DNA from: Ophiostoma sp. CBS 140.51
Lineage: Eukaryota; Ascomycota; Sordariomycetes; Ophiostomatales; Ophiostomataceae
DNA length: 48,221 nucleotides
NCBI GenBank assembly: GCA_029298735.1
Contig: JANSLP010000257.1
Coordinates: 1 to 48,221, forward strand
Direction: 5' to 3'
Part shown: piece by piece, positions 39,814-48,221 of the stretch
Layout: every line of letters starts with the position of its first letter
How positions within the stretch are numbered: position 1 is the stretch's first letter
Translations under genes and position numbers: made by a program
The notes under the pieces: model-generated
What the model was told of the DNA's origin: nothing
Seen by the model: the letters and a program-made list of their open reading frames with translations, nothing else
Database searches by the model: none

Positions 39814-40502
39814 GTCGTGTAGGAAACTGCTTAAGTTTTCGGGCCTGAAAGTCAATCGAGGTTTTACATCGATCTTTGGTACAAATTAAAATACAAAGGT
39901 AGAAAAAAATGTACAAGAAAGGCTCTGAGTCCATTCGCGATCACCAGCATCAGTGAGCATGCTTCGTTTCATCTCCACAATGTATGTTCCAGTTGAAAAT
40001 GATAAGACTTTTTTTTTTACATTGCAAGCTTGACAATAAATTAAGTTAGCAATATAATTATGAGTTAGATCAAAACCTAAATGAATAAACACAGGATTTG
40101 ACGTGGTGGAAAGAGCTGGAGGGCCGCAAGGCTGAGGTCCGTTCAACAAGGTGGTGTAGATACAGTATACTGATACTCAATTCGTACTGTCTATTGTACA
40201 TGTAATTTTGCGCTAAACTCGTGTCAATCTACAGTGCCATATTTCCCAATCAACACTGTCTTCCGGCCCCGCGCTGCTAGCCTTGGGGCCCAAAAAAAAG
40301 TTTTAGCAGACGTCAAAGTCGAATCCAGTATCCTCATTGGCTCTTTTGACGTCAACTTTTCAACGTCGACTTTTCACCCACCTTCTTTCACCATAACCAC
40401 ATTCACATTCACGCAGTTTTCTCACTCACTCACTTCTTTCCTCGCTCGCTGCGCTCGCTCAATTACACTCGTCACTCGCTTCGTTCGCTCCTCGTTCCGA
40501 GA
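39814..40502. other. Intergenic region, promoter of the ankyrin gene
   Basis: The left part is A/T-rich SPO11 3' flank. The right part has a CCAAT box and CRE (listed separately), then a T/C-rich leader with GCTCGCT-type short repeats at about 40440-40495 just before the ATG. No gene is seen. Confidence 0.5.
40336..40354. promoter_or_regulatory. CCAAT box and perfect CRE palindrome
   Basis: ATTGG (inverted CCAAT) at 40336-40340 and the full palindrome TGACGTCA at 40347-40354 lie about 150-165 bp upstream of the ankyrin gene ATG. A half-site GACGTCA occurs near 40310. Full CREs are bound by ATF/CREB-type bZIP factors and CCAAT by the HAP complex; occupancy here is inferred. Confidence 0.5.
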
Positions 40503-41210
40503 ATGGTCACTCTCACAGAAGACGAGGTCGACGACCTCATCTACTTTGCCCGCGCCAACGAGGCCGACGACTTCAAGACCACTCTGGCTGAGCTCTCTAC
40601 TAGCAAGAGCGTCGCTCCTCTGGAGGTGTTGACTGCTGCTGTCGACGCCGGCAAGAACACTCCCCTGCACATGGCGGGGGCGAATGGGCATAAGGGTACG
40701 CTCCATGTGTAGCAGCGAGGTTAATGTGCGAAATACCATACTGACAGTCTAGATATTGTGTCTCTCATCCTCAGCGAGATCAAGTCGGGCGAAAAGCCCG
40801 CCCGCCAGAGTTTCTTGGACGCCACGAACTCGTTTGGCAACACCGCTCTCCACTGGGCGGCGATGAACGGCCACCTGGACGTCGTGAAACTGCTGGTGGA
40901 GGAGGGCGGCGCATCGCCGGCCCTGGCCAACGACAAGAACTATGTCGCCCTGGATCTGGCCGGCCTGAACGACAAGGTGGCCGTGGTGGACTACTTTTTG
41001 GCGTCGGCTGAGAAGGCGGAGAAGGCCGAGGAGGCGGCTGCAAAGGGTGCATCGACAAACAACGGTGAAGGCTCGAGCCTGGACAAGGCGACGGCCAACC
41101 TGGACCTGAACAAGGAGGGTGCCGCCGACGCCGACGAAGAAGAGGAGGTTGTCGTCATGAAGGCTACACGAGAGGGCGACGAGATTGTGTTTAGCGCGGA
41201 GAAGAAGTAG
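40503..41210 (+). CDS. Ankyrin-repeat protein, YAR1-like
   Basis: Small ankyrin protein. The fungal relative YAR1 chaperones ribosomal protein Rps3. Model: join(40503..40695, 40753..41210), 216 residues. The 57-bp phase-1 intron (GTACGC donor, TACTGAC branch, CTAG acceptor) joins MAGANGHK to DIVSLILSEIKSG, restoring an ankyrin repeat. The N-terminus MVTLTEDEVDDLIYFARANE resembles the YAR1 start. Ankyrin repeats: NTPLHMAGANGHKDIV (about 52-67) and NTALHWAAMNGHLDVVKLLV (about 90-109), with a third degenerate one (NYVALDLAGLNDKVAVVDYF). The C-terminal 75 residues are Ala/Glu-rich and acidic, ending in TREGDEIVFSAEKK. Length and layout match YAR1, but ankyrin proteins are easy to confuse, so the orthology is tentative. 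The promoter has CCAAT and CRE elements. Confidence 0.87.
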
Positions 41211-41931
41211 AAAGGGATCTCGGTGGTCTGCGTTGTTGTTGCGGTTTTTGTCATTTTTTCATGTTCTAAAAGGGTGGCGTCCCGGTCTGCATTTACATTT
41301 TTTCCTGCTATTTCCTAGTACGTTTACCCTTCGTACATTGCATAGACTTTACATTGCTCAGTTTACATAAAGGTGGACTCGATGAAATCACGCCATTTGG
41401 TACATTGTTTGATGCCTTTCGCAACCTCGAAATCTTATCCAGCTACTCCAGGCCTCAATGAACACCGCCGATGGCGGGAGCCAAGCTCCAAGTATCAAGA
41501 CTATGAATGTTTGGCGGCACTCTAATGAACTTGCGACGACGATGAATCGGCCAACGAAACGAAAATGAGACTGGTGTGCACTTCTTGCTCCTGCTTCATC
41601 CCGTGTTAACTAGGTGTGTCTTTTGTTTTTGGTCCGAAGTGGGTGAACCATAGCAGCAAAGATGAAGTATCGTGTGATTTAACAAGCGATGAAATAAATA
41701 TGAGATAAAAGAAGTGACGAATAACAGACGAAGCTAATTTGTTTTTGCAGGTGCCTTGTTTTTCACTGTTGACATCTTTTCCGGATTAGATTTATTAAAT
41801 TTGATATTTAATACAAAACGAAACACACGTAACTATAGTAAACAAACAAAAAGTAAGAAAAGCAAGAGAAGAAAGATGAGATCAGAGGTAAAAACCTTAA
41901 AAGTCATTGGATGAAAGCATGCTGCGCATCA
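41211..41931. other. Convergent 3' spacer
   Basis: T-rich then A-rich sequence between the convergent ankyrin and NYN-CCCH genes. No gene or structured element is seen. Confidence 0.5.
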
Positions 41932-43521
41932 TCACTTCCGGTAAACGCATGTGCTCGTGTAGTGCCCATGGCACTGACACTCCAGGCACCACGCCACCCT
42001 TGCGGAGTGGGCATAGGCACAGCGCCAGCCACGGGAGCACCCCGTACGCGTGCCTTGAAACCGGCAGGGCTCTGTCTTCCAGAGCTTAAAGTTTCGGTTG
42101 GGAAACTCCTGAAACAAACTGCGTTCTTGCGATGAATGTTGCTTGCCACACTCGCCGCGGGCTCGGCAGCGGATACCCGCGGGGCAGTCCTGCTTGTGGT
42201 TGTGAGCCCGGCGATGGGCGGCGCCAGGATTAGAGCGTGTGACGGTCTGCCACGTGCCAGCGTCTTCCACGTCTTCCACTTCCTGCACACCGACGGCCGA
42301 CGCGTCGCCTTTTTTATCGGCTATCCCCTCCTCTTGCTTCGGGTCTGGGTCTGGGTCTTCGCCGTCGTACTCGTTCCCATCTTCATCGTCGACTTCGATA
42401 TCTTGCACGCTTGCATTGTCGGAGAGTGGTGCGTACATATTCTTTGTCGTCTCGGTGGGCGGAGTGGTGCGGTTGGACTGGGCCGCGTACTCGGGCCAAG
42501 AAAGCACAGTAGCCTTGCCCCGAAAGTCCCGCTGCAGACGAATCAAGACAACCTCAATGTCCTTGACATTTGGGAACTCGGCAATCAACACGTACGCGCC
42601 GTGCTTTGTATCCGGCGAGATGTAAAACACCTTGCCTAAAAGCATAATGTGGTCGCATACGGCCTTTTCAATGTGGCCAATGGTCTTCCGGGACAGTCCG
42701 CCGCCACCAGAGGCGTGGCTTTCGTCCGTATTACCATTGCCTTTTGTAGAGAAAACACACCCGTGCTCTTCGGCAAGCTCGTACCATCCAGGCACAAAGT
42801 TTGTCAGGACGACAGCCTTGGACGACTCGATGCGATTACCACGGCGCGTCGAATAAAAGTTGGTAAACGAGATCTCGCCAAAGATCCAGTCCAAAAACCG
42901 GACGCAAAACAACGGATGCTGTCCCTCGCCGCCCTGCAACTTCAGATACTCCTTCGAAATGCCCGACTTCCACGCCCAGAGCTCGAGGTGAATGCCGGCA
43001 TCGAGCACCTTTTTGATCGGCTGCATCATATCACGGTCTCCTGTGATACAAATGAAAACCGTCCGGTTCTTCTTCTCCTGACCGCCGGGCCGGTATTTGG
43101 CCTCAAGTCGCAGTTCCGTTGCAACTTCGGCCATGTCCGCGCCCATGGAGTTGTCAACCTCTTTTTCGCGGCCCGCGCCGCCGCCGACACGGCCGTTGCC
43201 ATTTGTTGCGGCCTTATCGTAGATTTTCGTATCAAACTTCTTTTTGCGGATGGCCTCCCAGACGGCATCGTTGGGTGGTGGGCGTGAGCCGTAGAGGTAC
43301 GATGGGGATCCCTGTGTGCGTTGGGAGCCGTCGTTCGCCCGTAACAGTGTATTCACAAGCCGTCCAATGTTGATCCGAAGTCGTGGGTCTTGATCGCTAT
43401 CAGTGAGTTTCGGCATGTTTGGCTTGTTCGTGTTGCCCTGAGCTGCGAATTTCCGTGCCTCGATCCAAATATTCGAGTCGTCGATAAAAAACAAACATTC
43501 TTTTGGAACATCTGTAGCCAT
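41932..43521 (-). CDS. NYN (PIN-like) domain protein with C-terminal CCCH zinc fingers, putative ribonuclease
   Basis: Putative RNA-directed nuclease: a NYN domain (PIN-like fold, related to limkain-b1) joined to CCCH zinc fingers. The protein has 529 residues and no intron; ATG at 43521. The NYN domain is about 8-230. Acidic residues suited to a metal site are Asp14-Asp15 (FFIDDSNIW), Asp129 (GADMAEV), and Asp162/Asp164 (ITGDRDMMQPIKKVLDAG). An insert at about 60-125 is Gly/Asn-rich. A middle region (about 240-345) has LTNFVPGWYELAEEHGC and VLIAEFPNVKDIEVVLI, possibly a second fold. An acidic linker follows (about 365-420). The C-terminus has CPAGIRC...C...H (C-x5-C-x5-C-x3-H) and a canonical C-x8-C-x5-C-x3-H finger, then CLEC/CHGH. 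Zinc fingers would bind RNA while NYN cuts it; activity is inferred from motif conservation. Confidence 0.88.
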   Translation of the reverse strand: MATDVPKECLFFIDDSNIWIEARKFAAQGNTNKPNMPKLTDSDQDPRLRINIGRLVNTLLRANDGSQRTQGSPSYLYGSRPPPNDAVWEAIRKKKFDTKIYDKAATNGNGRVGGGAGREKEVDNSMGADMAEVATELRLEAKYRPGGQEKKNRTVFICITGDRDMMQPIKKVLDAGIHLELWAWKSGISKEYLKLQGGEGQHPLFCVRFLDWIFGEISFTNFYSTRRGNRIESSKAVVLTNFVPGWYELAEEHGCVFSTKGNGNTDESHASGGGGLSRKTIGHIEKAVCDHIMLLGKVFYISPDTKHGAYVLIAEFPNVKDIEVVLIRLQRDFRGKATVLSWPEYAAQSNRTTPPTETTKNMYAPLSDNASVQDIEVDDEDGNEYDGEDPDPDPKQEEGIADKKGDASAVGVQEVEDVEDAGTWQTVTRSNPGAAHRRAHNHKQDCPAGIRCRARGECGKQHSSQERSLFQEFPNRNFKLWKTEPCRFQGTRTGCSRGWRCAYAHSARVAWCLECQCHGHYTSTCVYRK

Positions 43522-44139
43522 TCTGGAAGTAGTAGATGCGGTTGCTTTTGGGAAGTTCGGATGAGTAGTGTTGCTTTGTTTGTTGTTGTTGGTGTTCTTT
43601 TATTTTGATGTTGAAGATAAATGTAGAGATGAAAGAACTGTCTGTGCTTCAAGAGTGTTGAAAATGAAAAGACGGTAGACCCCATCATGAGATGAAAAAG
43701 TACGCGGTCCCATATTTAAATAATAGGATGATGTAGGGCGGATGCGCACCTGACATGAGACTCGCAGTAGGCTGACAGTGTGAGTTGAGATGCAGAAATG
43801 TGACTGCACGTCTTCGTTTTCATCTGTAACACTCGCGCAGTTTTGCTGCAGACCAAGCCTCAGCCTCAAGATTCGTTGGCTGTCGTTTACCGCCGAGTGT
43901 GCTGGAAACTGCTAGAAGTGCACCTTTTGTACTGGCAGCCTTGAGCTTGGCCGGTGGCTTTGGGCCAGGCCATACGGTGTGCATGGCTTGTCTGTTGGGC
44001 CTCAGCGAGCAGGCCCAATGGGGGAGGGGGGGGGAGGCCAAATATTCCAGCCTTGATGGAGAAGAGATGAAAGAAAAGGATGAAACAAGATAAAATAAAC
44101 GAGGTAAACATTCGTTGAAGAAAAAAAATAAACATCTGA

Positions 44140-44525
44140 TAATAACGGCAAGTGCTACTGGTCGTGCCCAGGCTCTCCATGGCATTGGCTTTAACCGCTG
44201 TGAGCACCGAATTCCATTCTCGCCGGGTGGTGAGTGCAGAAGTCTGCTCCTCCAGTGAACTGGTCCAGATCGAGCTCCCATGTGTTGCGAACGGCCGTGT
44301 CGATAACTGTCTCGGCGCCGCGACCGTGGGGCGCCTGTCGTGCCTGGGCCATAATTTCTTGTGCTTGCTCTTGACGCAATGGCAAGTCAATGGCACCGAC
44401 GCCATGGACTGTCACGCCGGGGTGGCCGAGGCGGACTTCCTTGTGGACGTCTACTTCATCAAACGCTGCAAAGCTTGTTTGTCATCGACGGCCTCGTAGA
44501 TGGCCTTGCAATGGTCGACCGCCAT
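44140..44525 (-). pseudogene. Relic of a fungal 2OG-Fe(II) oxygenase-like protein, N-terminal part (copy B)
   Basis: Reading the minus strand, an ATG at 44525 opens MAVDHCKAIYEAVDDKQALQ. The frame is then lost near 44460 and the coding signature moves to another frame with HPGVTVHGVGAIDLPLRQEQ and ETVIDTAVRNTWELDLDQF. A second shift near 44190 leads to REWNSVLTAVKANAMESLG. The motif order (VGxIxLPL, ETxxDTxVRxTWEL, then a Trp and Leu-rich helix) is what I know from the N-terminal domain of large fungal proteins annotated as prolyl 4-hydroxylase/2OG-Fe(II) oxygenase. The catalytic domain is missing downstream. Two frameshifts and the truncation mark it as a pseudogene. The family assignment is from recognition, not a search. 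Confidence 0.55.
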
Positions 44526-44976
44526 GTTCGCCGCTATTGGCGAGGGCAATCAACTGGAATGTGGTCCTGGCGGCAGAAAGGGAGGCTTTTCGATTTTATG
44601 TCATCGAGCGGGCGGAGCAGCCCTCGCCAAACAAAGCCCTGAGCTCGCAGTGGGGTCAATTTCCTCGAGCAAAGGAGGTTAAACTTTCGGTGCACGTAGT
44701 AAAAGCTTATGACAAATGGCCTAAGAGCACAAGAAATGCTCTACCACAGTTAAATGTGTCTTATTTGTCGAATAAAGCACATTAGAAAATATTGGCTTTT
44801 GTAAGTGCTGGTGCATTCATGAGCGTTCATGTCTACTTTTCACTTCGACAAGTTTTCATACACATGCCGCCCCTGCGTAAAGGCACAATATCGTCGCTCT
44901 TTGCGTCGTACTTGTACATGATTCCTTTAACTTCAGTCATACACCCTAATCACTCATTTCTGTCAGGTCCATAGGC

Positions 44977-45572
44977 TTACTGGCCGAGTTTTGCCAAGCT
45001 GACCGGATCGCTAGGGCACCGCTTTTCTGTTGGCGGCGCCGCGTCCTCGTCCACCAGCAGCCAGGTCATGTTTGTGATCCGGTCGTACTCGCTGCCCAGC
45101 AAGAGCTTCAGCTCCGTGCGGCTCCAGACGGATTCTGTTAAGGGAGGCATCATCCATTCTTAGTCGGATAAGAACATCATTTTTTAGCAATGCATTGATA
45201 AAGGACCAGCCGGTGTCGGTTTGCGTAGCCGTCTCGTTCTCGCCAAACCTGACCTGGCTCGCTTCCAGCTCCCGTTAGTTTGGTTCGGTAACGGTGTCAA
45301 TTTCCATGTTTTCCGTGTCCTTAGCTATAGAGTAACGGCCGTGCCTAGGCAATAATGGCCTTGATGTGGTTGTCTTGCAAGGGAAAATTGAGCTGCCCGA
45401 CAGAGTCTATGGCAATGTCGCAGCCAAGCTCCTGAGGCAACGCAGGCAGCACGTGACAAAAAGCATAGCCCACCTCTGTTCGGATTCTGTCGAGGACCGC
45501 GCGTAGCTTGTCTAGACAGGTTTTGCCAAGGTGGGAGGTCGGGCGAGGAGCTATTTCGACAAGGTGGTAGAT
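44977..45572 (-). pseudogene. Second relic of the same oxygenase-like family (copy A)
   Basis: The minus strand reads LDKLRAVLDRIRTEVGYAFC and then IDSVGQLNFPLQDNHIKAII before an in-frame TAG near 45346. Beyond it come DTENMEIDTVTEPN, another stop, RELEASQVRFGENE and TGWSFINALLKND. After a further frame change TESVWSRTELKLLLGSEYD follows, to a stop at 44977. The first part aligns by motif with copy B (VGxIxxPL then ET/EN-xxxDT). The last 150 bp are less certain as the same gene. Several stops and shifts show decay. The tandem same-strand order with copy B suggests an old duplication. Confidence 0.45.
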
Positions 45573-46356
45573 ATCACGTTGTCGACGCTGTGTGGTTGTA
45601 TCGAGAGGGCAGAAACGGTTGGGAGATATGCATGGAGAAAGTACGATCAAGTACGTCGTAAACAATGGGCTCCTTCCCATGATTCAGTTCGCAAAGTAAA
45701 CAACGTGGGAAGCTCCTTCCTCCCCTGAAGCCGAAATCCAGGAACGTGAGCACTGTACGAAAGTGGGTCAATCCACAGCGACGGGGGCATTTCTGCGCTT
45801 AGGGCCAATTCGATAGGGGTCCTTTGCGCTAGCGGCTTCCCGTGTTAGTGGCCGCTTTTAGCTCTATCTCAACTTTGACATCATCGTTGCAGACGGTAAA
45901 GCCAAGACGATAAGACACATTCCCAATCTCTGTTTTGACATCGTGACGTCGTCAAGAAGTATGTCTAACAAGTGAAATTCTATCAATATCTACTAAAAGC
46001 GAGGAACTAAACGCTCTCAAGGCCTCCTGCCTCCCTCCACAAACATCACACACACACAAACACACCTCCAAACAAAAGACAATGGAGCAGGGCTAGAGGT
46101 AGTACGTGACTCGTCTCCAGTATACCGACCTTACACACTTGTTTGATTATCCTGCCGCGAATAAGGAAAGGAATGATTCATCGATGCGAGAACCATTCTG
46201 ATCGGTCTTGTGCGAGTAGAATAATGTGTCATTTGTTGACTCTTCGACACTCTCGAGCCCGCCAATTTTCTCTTCTCTCTAAGATTCCGTTTTCGATTTC
46301 CATCACAAAACGTACTCAACGTTTTGAGAGCATCCCCCTTCCGCGCCAGTAGGGCC

Positions 46357-47541
46357 CTAATATCCAGGTGTAGGCATGCTGGGCGTGGCAACTTTGGTAG
46401 TTGATGTCACTTCCTGTACAAGATCGCAGAGGAGCTTGTCAGTCTCATCCTGTCCGATCACGCCGGCCAAACGGGCCCTGTTAGAGTGGCTGGAGACATC
46501 GCCACGAGCAGTTTGTGGCGACGACCCTGAGAGTTCCTCGGCGTGATCAGCAGCATCGGGATTCGACACTGTGTCATCTTGCACATGCGGCCCAACTGCC
46601 AGCATCAGCGATGAGATAACCTCTCGCGCTCTCGCGTTCGCCGCCTCCACCAGCCGGCAGCGGTGCTGTTGTGCGAGGTCCCGGATATTTCGAAAGGCGG
46701 CGGCGCCGCGCCGAAAGTTATGTACATTGCCCGTTATGGCCCAGCTGTCAATGAGTGTCATATGGTAGGTCGGCCGGTCCCCCGGCGCCATGGGTACCGC
46801 GGGAGATCCGGGCACCATAACATGGTGCGCGTAAAGAAGGAGCGTGCCGGTGCCTGCGTGATACGCGCATGAAAACGCATTGGCGTTGCCGCTATAGACC
46901 GACTCGCCACAGTAGCTCTGCAGGGAATGCATCACGCGCGCCCCGTATGCGCCAACGTAGCCCGCCTGCCGCTTCATGACGTCGGCGCCACCTCTTTGAG
47001 GCTTGACTTCCAAGAAAAAGTTGGGAGCCACCGGCCCGTCTTTGCGCCTTGTGGGGATGATCAAGGGATACATGATGTCGTCGTCGTGAAGAGCCTTGTC
47101 GATGTCTTGCGGGCGGACTCCGTCAAAGAGGTCCGGCTTGGGCCTTGCAACGCGCGAGTTCGTGATCGGCGTCAGCTCGGCGAACAAGACGTCCTTCATG
47201 TGCGGTATCTGGGTGCTGCTGCCGCAGATGATGGGAATGACGTCCTTCATCACTTCTTTTTCGGAGATGGCATCCTCATTCTTCTTTTGGAAGTTTTCGA
47301 AACATCGTTCGTCGAACTGAGAGGGCGACAAAGACGGCCGACGTCGTGCCTGCACGTCCCTGATGTCCGCAATATTCAGGGCTCGAGATTGGCGATCATT
47401 AAGATAAATACCATGCTTCTTCAAATGATCAGCGAAGCTGTTGTCTAAGGCAGACTGTCTCCTGGGGACATTGCTTGTTGTTGCTGTTTCCCTTCCATGG
47501 CGCCCAAGAGAAGGCAACACATAATGGTCGCTCGTCATCAT
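46357..47541 (-). CDS. DUF7924 protein with PD-(D/E)XK-like motif
   Basis: The protein has 394 residues, intronless, with ATG at 47541. It belongs to a fungal family I know as DUF7924, of unknown function. The conserved core runs about 130-290: ARPKPDLFDGVRPQDI, then FFLEVKPQRGGADVMKRQAG and YGARVMHSLQSYG-type sequence, and later YHAGTGTLLLYAHHV and YHMTLIDSWAI. Pro136-Asp137 followed by Glu178-Val-Lys180, with Arg191-Gln192 behind, fits the PD-(D/E)XK nuclease signature. I infer a nuclease-like fold; activity is unproven. The N-terminus (1-60) and C-terminus (310-394) are variable and polar. It lies beside degraded genes and a minisatellite, an accessory-type setting. DUF7924 genes are often patchily distributed among strains (family knowledge, not shown here). 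Confidence 0.75.
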   Translation of the reverse strand: MMTSDHYVLPSLGRHGRETATTSNVPRRQSALDNSFADHLKKHGIYLNDRQSRALNIADIRDVQARRRPSLSPSQFDERCFENFQKKNEDAISEKEVMKDVIPIICGSSTQIPHMKDVLFAELTPITNSRVARPKPDLFDGVRPQDIDKALHDDDIMYPLIIPTRRKDGPVAPNFFLEVKPQRGGADVMKRQAGYVGAYGARVMHSLQSYCGESVYSGNANAFSCAYHAGTGTLLLYAHHVMVPGSPAVPMAPGDRPTYHMTLIDSWAITGNVHNFRRGAAAFRNIRDLAQQHRCRLVEAANARAREVISSLMLAVGPHVQDDTVSNPDAADHAEELSGSSPQTARGDVSSHSNRARLAGVIGQDETDKLLCDLVQEVTSTTKVATPSMPTPGY

Positions 47542-48132
47542 GCTCGTGGAACAAATGTGGGTGTCGATGCTGAGGAAGCGGACTCCTAGCGTAAAAGACT
47601 CATTAGCAGCTAATCGTTAATATGGCTGAGTGTTTTGAATCTCCGCGTCGTGAACACTGCAGGCTGAGAGAGAGCTCTTGTAAGTGTCGAAAAATAAAAG
47701 ACGTACATGAAAGTCAAGATAACTTGTTTTCAAGTTTTCCTGATGTGTGAAAGATCAAAGACAAAGTGCCGGGTCAAAAACTCTGCCCTTTTTACCTCTT
47801 CTGTCTGGCGGCTCGGGGCCTTGCAAAGAAATGCGCTTGGTCGGTTTTCGCATTTTCAAAACATTGCATTGGCTTAGGCTTGCTCAGCCTTTTTTGGAAA
47901 ACACACTTACACGGAAACCACTTACAAAAACCACTTACAGAAAACACGGAAGCCACTTATGGAAACCACTTATAGAAACCACTTTGTAGAAACCATTTAC
48001 AAAACACTTACAAAAACCACTTACAGACACGAAGCCACTTATGGAAACCACTTATAGAAACCACTTTGTAGAAACCATTTACAGAACACTTACAGAAACC
48101 ACTTACAGAAACCACTTACAAAACCCACCACA
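47542..48132. other. Divergent spacer between DUF7924 gene and polymerase delta subunit
   Basis: The first 350 bp carry the DUF7924 promoter and show nothing notable. The last 235 bp are the minisatellite listed next, which runs into the start codon context of the gene at 48133. Confidence 0.6.
47896..48130. repeat. Minisatellite of GAAACCACTTA-type units with an 82-bp higher-order period
   Basis: About 18 imperfect units of 11-14 bp related to GAAACCACTTAC, GAAACCACTTAT and GAAACCATTTAC lie head to tail. A composite block beginning GAAGCCACTTATGG starts at 47949 and again at 48031, giving an 82-bp higher-order repeat. The array ends within a few bases of ATG 48133. Confidence 0.92.
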
Positions 48133-48221
48133 ATGCCGACGACGAGAAAGGTGCCAGGCGGCCGCCAGGCAACGCTTAGCTTCAACCATCGAGTGACCAA
48201 GCCTTCAGTGCAACGGCAGTC
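48133..48221 (+). CDS. DNA polymerase delta subunit 4 (Cdm1/POLD4-like), N-terminus only, runs off the window
   Basis: Only 29 codons are present before the window ends. They start MPTTRKVPGG and continue RQATLSFNHRVTKP, in a good start context (CCACAATG). The segment QATLSF is a PCNA-interacting (PIP) box at the extreme N-terminus, followed by a basic patch. This is how fungal polymerase delta subunit 4 proteins begin. POLD4 is the small accessory subunit that stabilises the replicative polymerase and binds PCNA. With so little sequence, another PIP-box protein is possible. The start codon sits directly after a minisatellite, which must therefore be in the promoter or 5' UTR. Confidence 0.6.
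   Translation, partial: MPTTRKVPGGRQATLSFNHRVTKPSVQRQ

Larger units (their letters stand above)
43522..46356. other. 2.8-kb gene-poor region with gene relics
   Basis: This holds two decayed minus-strand copies of an oxygenase-like gene (listed separately). A TATTTAAATAT element near 43712 may be the TATA box of the NYN-CCCH gene. No intact gene is seen. The stretches 43.8-44.1, 44.6-44.97 and 45.7-46.3 kb show no coding signature I trust. Confidence 0.55.

Noticed and set aside
44390..44785. 131-codon plus-strand ORF across the oxygenase relic
   Set aside because: Partly the antisense of the copy B relic; the remaining part has no recognisable domain.
1..48221. Biosynthetic gene cluster, transposon or CRISPR array
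   Set aside because: The transporter, reductase and esterase are far apart and mixed with housekeeping genes. No transposase, reverse transcriptase, long terminal repeats or regular spacer-repeat array was seen.

Overview
The window is nuclear DNA from a filamentous ascomycete (Pezizomycotina, most likely a Sordariomycete). Several signs point this way. Genes are compact and GC-rich at third codon positions. Introns are short (47-101 bp) with GTAAGT-like donors, CTAAC/CTGAC branch sites and nearby AG acceptors. Pyrimidine tracts precede start codons. The gene content (VPS9, SEN2, SGT1, ERG7, SPO11, RSC7, ceramide glucosyltransferase, DUF7924) is typically fungal. I assign no species.

Layout, left to right. 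0-9.9 kb: an RSC7-type chromatin remodeller subunit (-), a small predicted membrane protein whose second exon lies in a GTC/GTT repeat (+), the Rab5 exchange factor VPS9 (-), and a zinc-less MDR oxidoreductase (+) converging on a GFA/CENP-V zinc protein (-). 9.9-17.5 kb: sparse DNA with an MFS monocarboxylate-type transporter (+) and a small gene with an apparent frameshift. 17.5-25.4 kb: a membrane-anchored SGNH esterase (+), the tRNA-splicing endonuclease SEN2 (-), the co-chaperone SGT1 (+) and a ceramide glucosyltransferase (-). 25.4-34.4 kb: a long intergenic stretch with a candidate small Cys-rich secreted protein, an Arg/Pro/His-rich hypothetical protein (+), an S9 prolyl oligopeptidase (-) and a gamma-butyrobetaine dioxygenase-like enzyme (-). 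35-43.5 kb: lanosterol synthase ERG7 (-) divergent from a seven-exon SPO11 (+), a YAR1-like ankyrin protein (+) and a NYN-CCCH putative RNase (-). 43.5-48.2 kb: a poorer region with two decayed copies of a fungal 2OG-Fe(II) oxygenase-like gene, a DUF7924 gene (-), a minisatellite, and the first codons of a probable DNA polymerase delta small subunit (+) running off the end.

Most genes are unrelated housekeeping functions. There is no biosynthetic cluster, no intact transposon, and no tRNA or rRNA that I can see. I re-derived exon structures by eye for RSC7, VPS9, the MFS transporter, ceramide glucosyltransferase, ERG7, SPO11, the ankyrin gene and the small gene at 3.1 kb. In each case intron phase, branch site and protein continuity agree. 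One SPO11 intron appears to be of the rare GC-AG type. The most unusual items are the repeat-encoded poly-valine tail, the minisatellite abutting the polymerase delta subunit start codon, the tandem oxygenase relics next to the DUF7924 gene, and a perfectly 10-bp-phased T-tract array.
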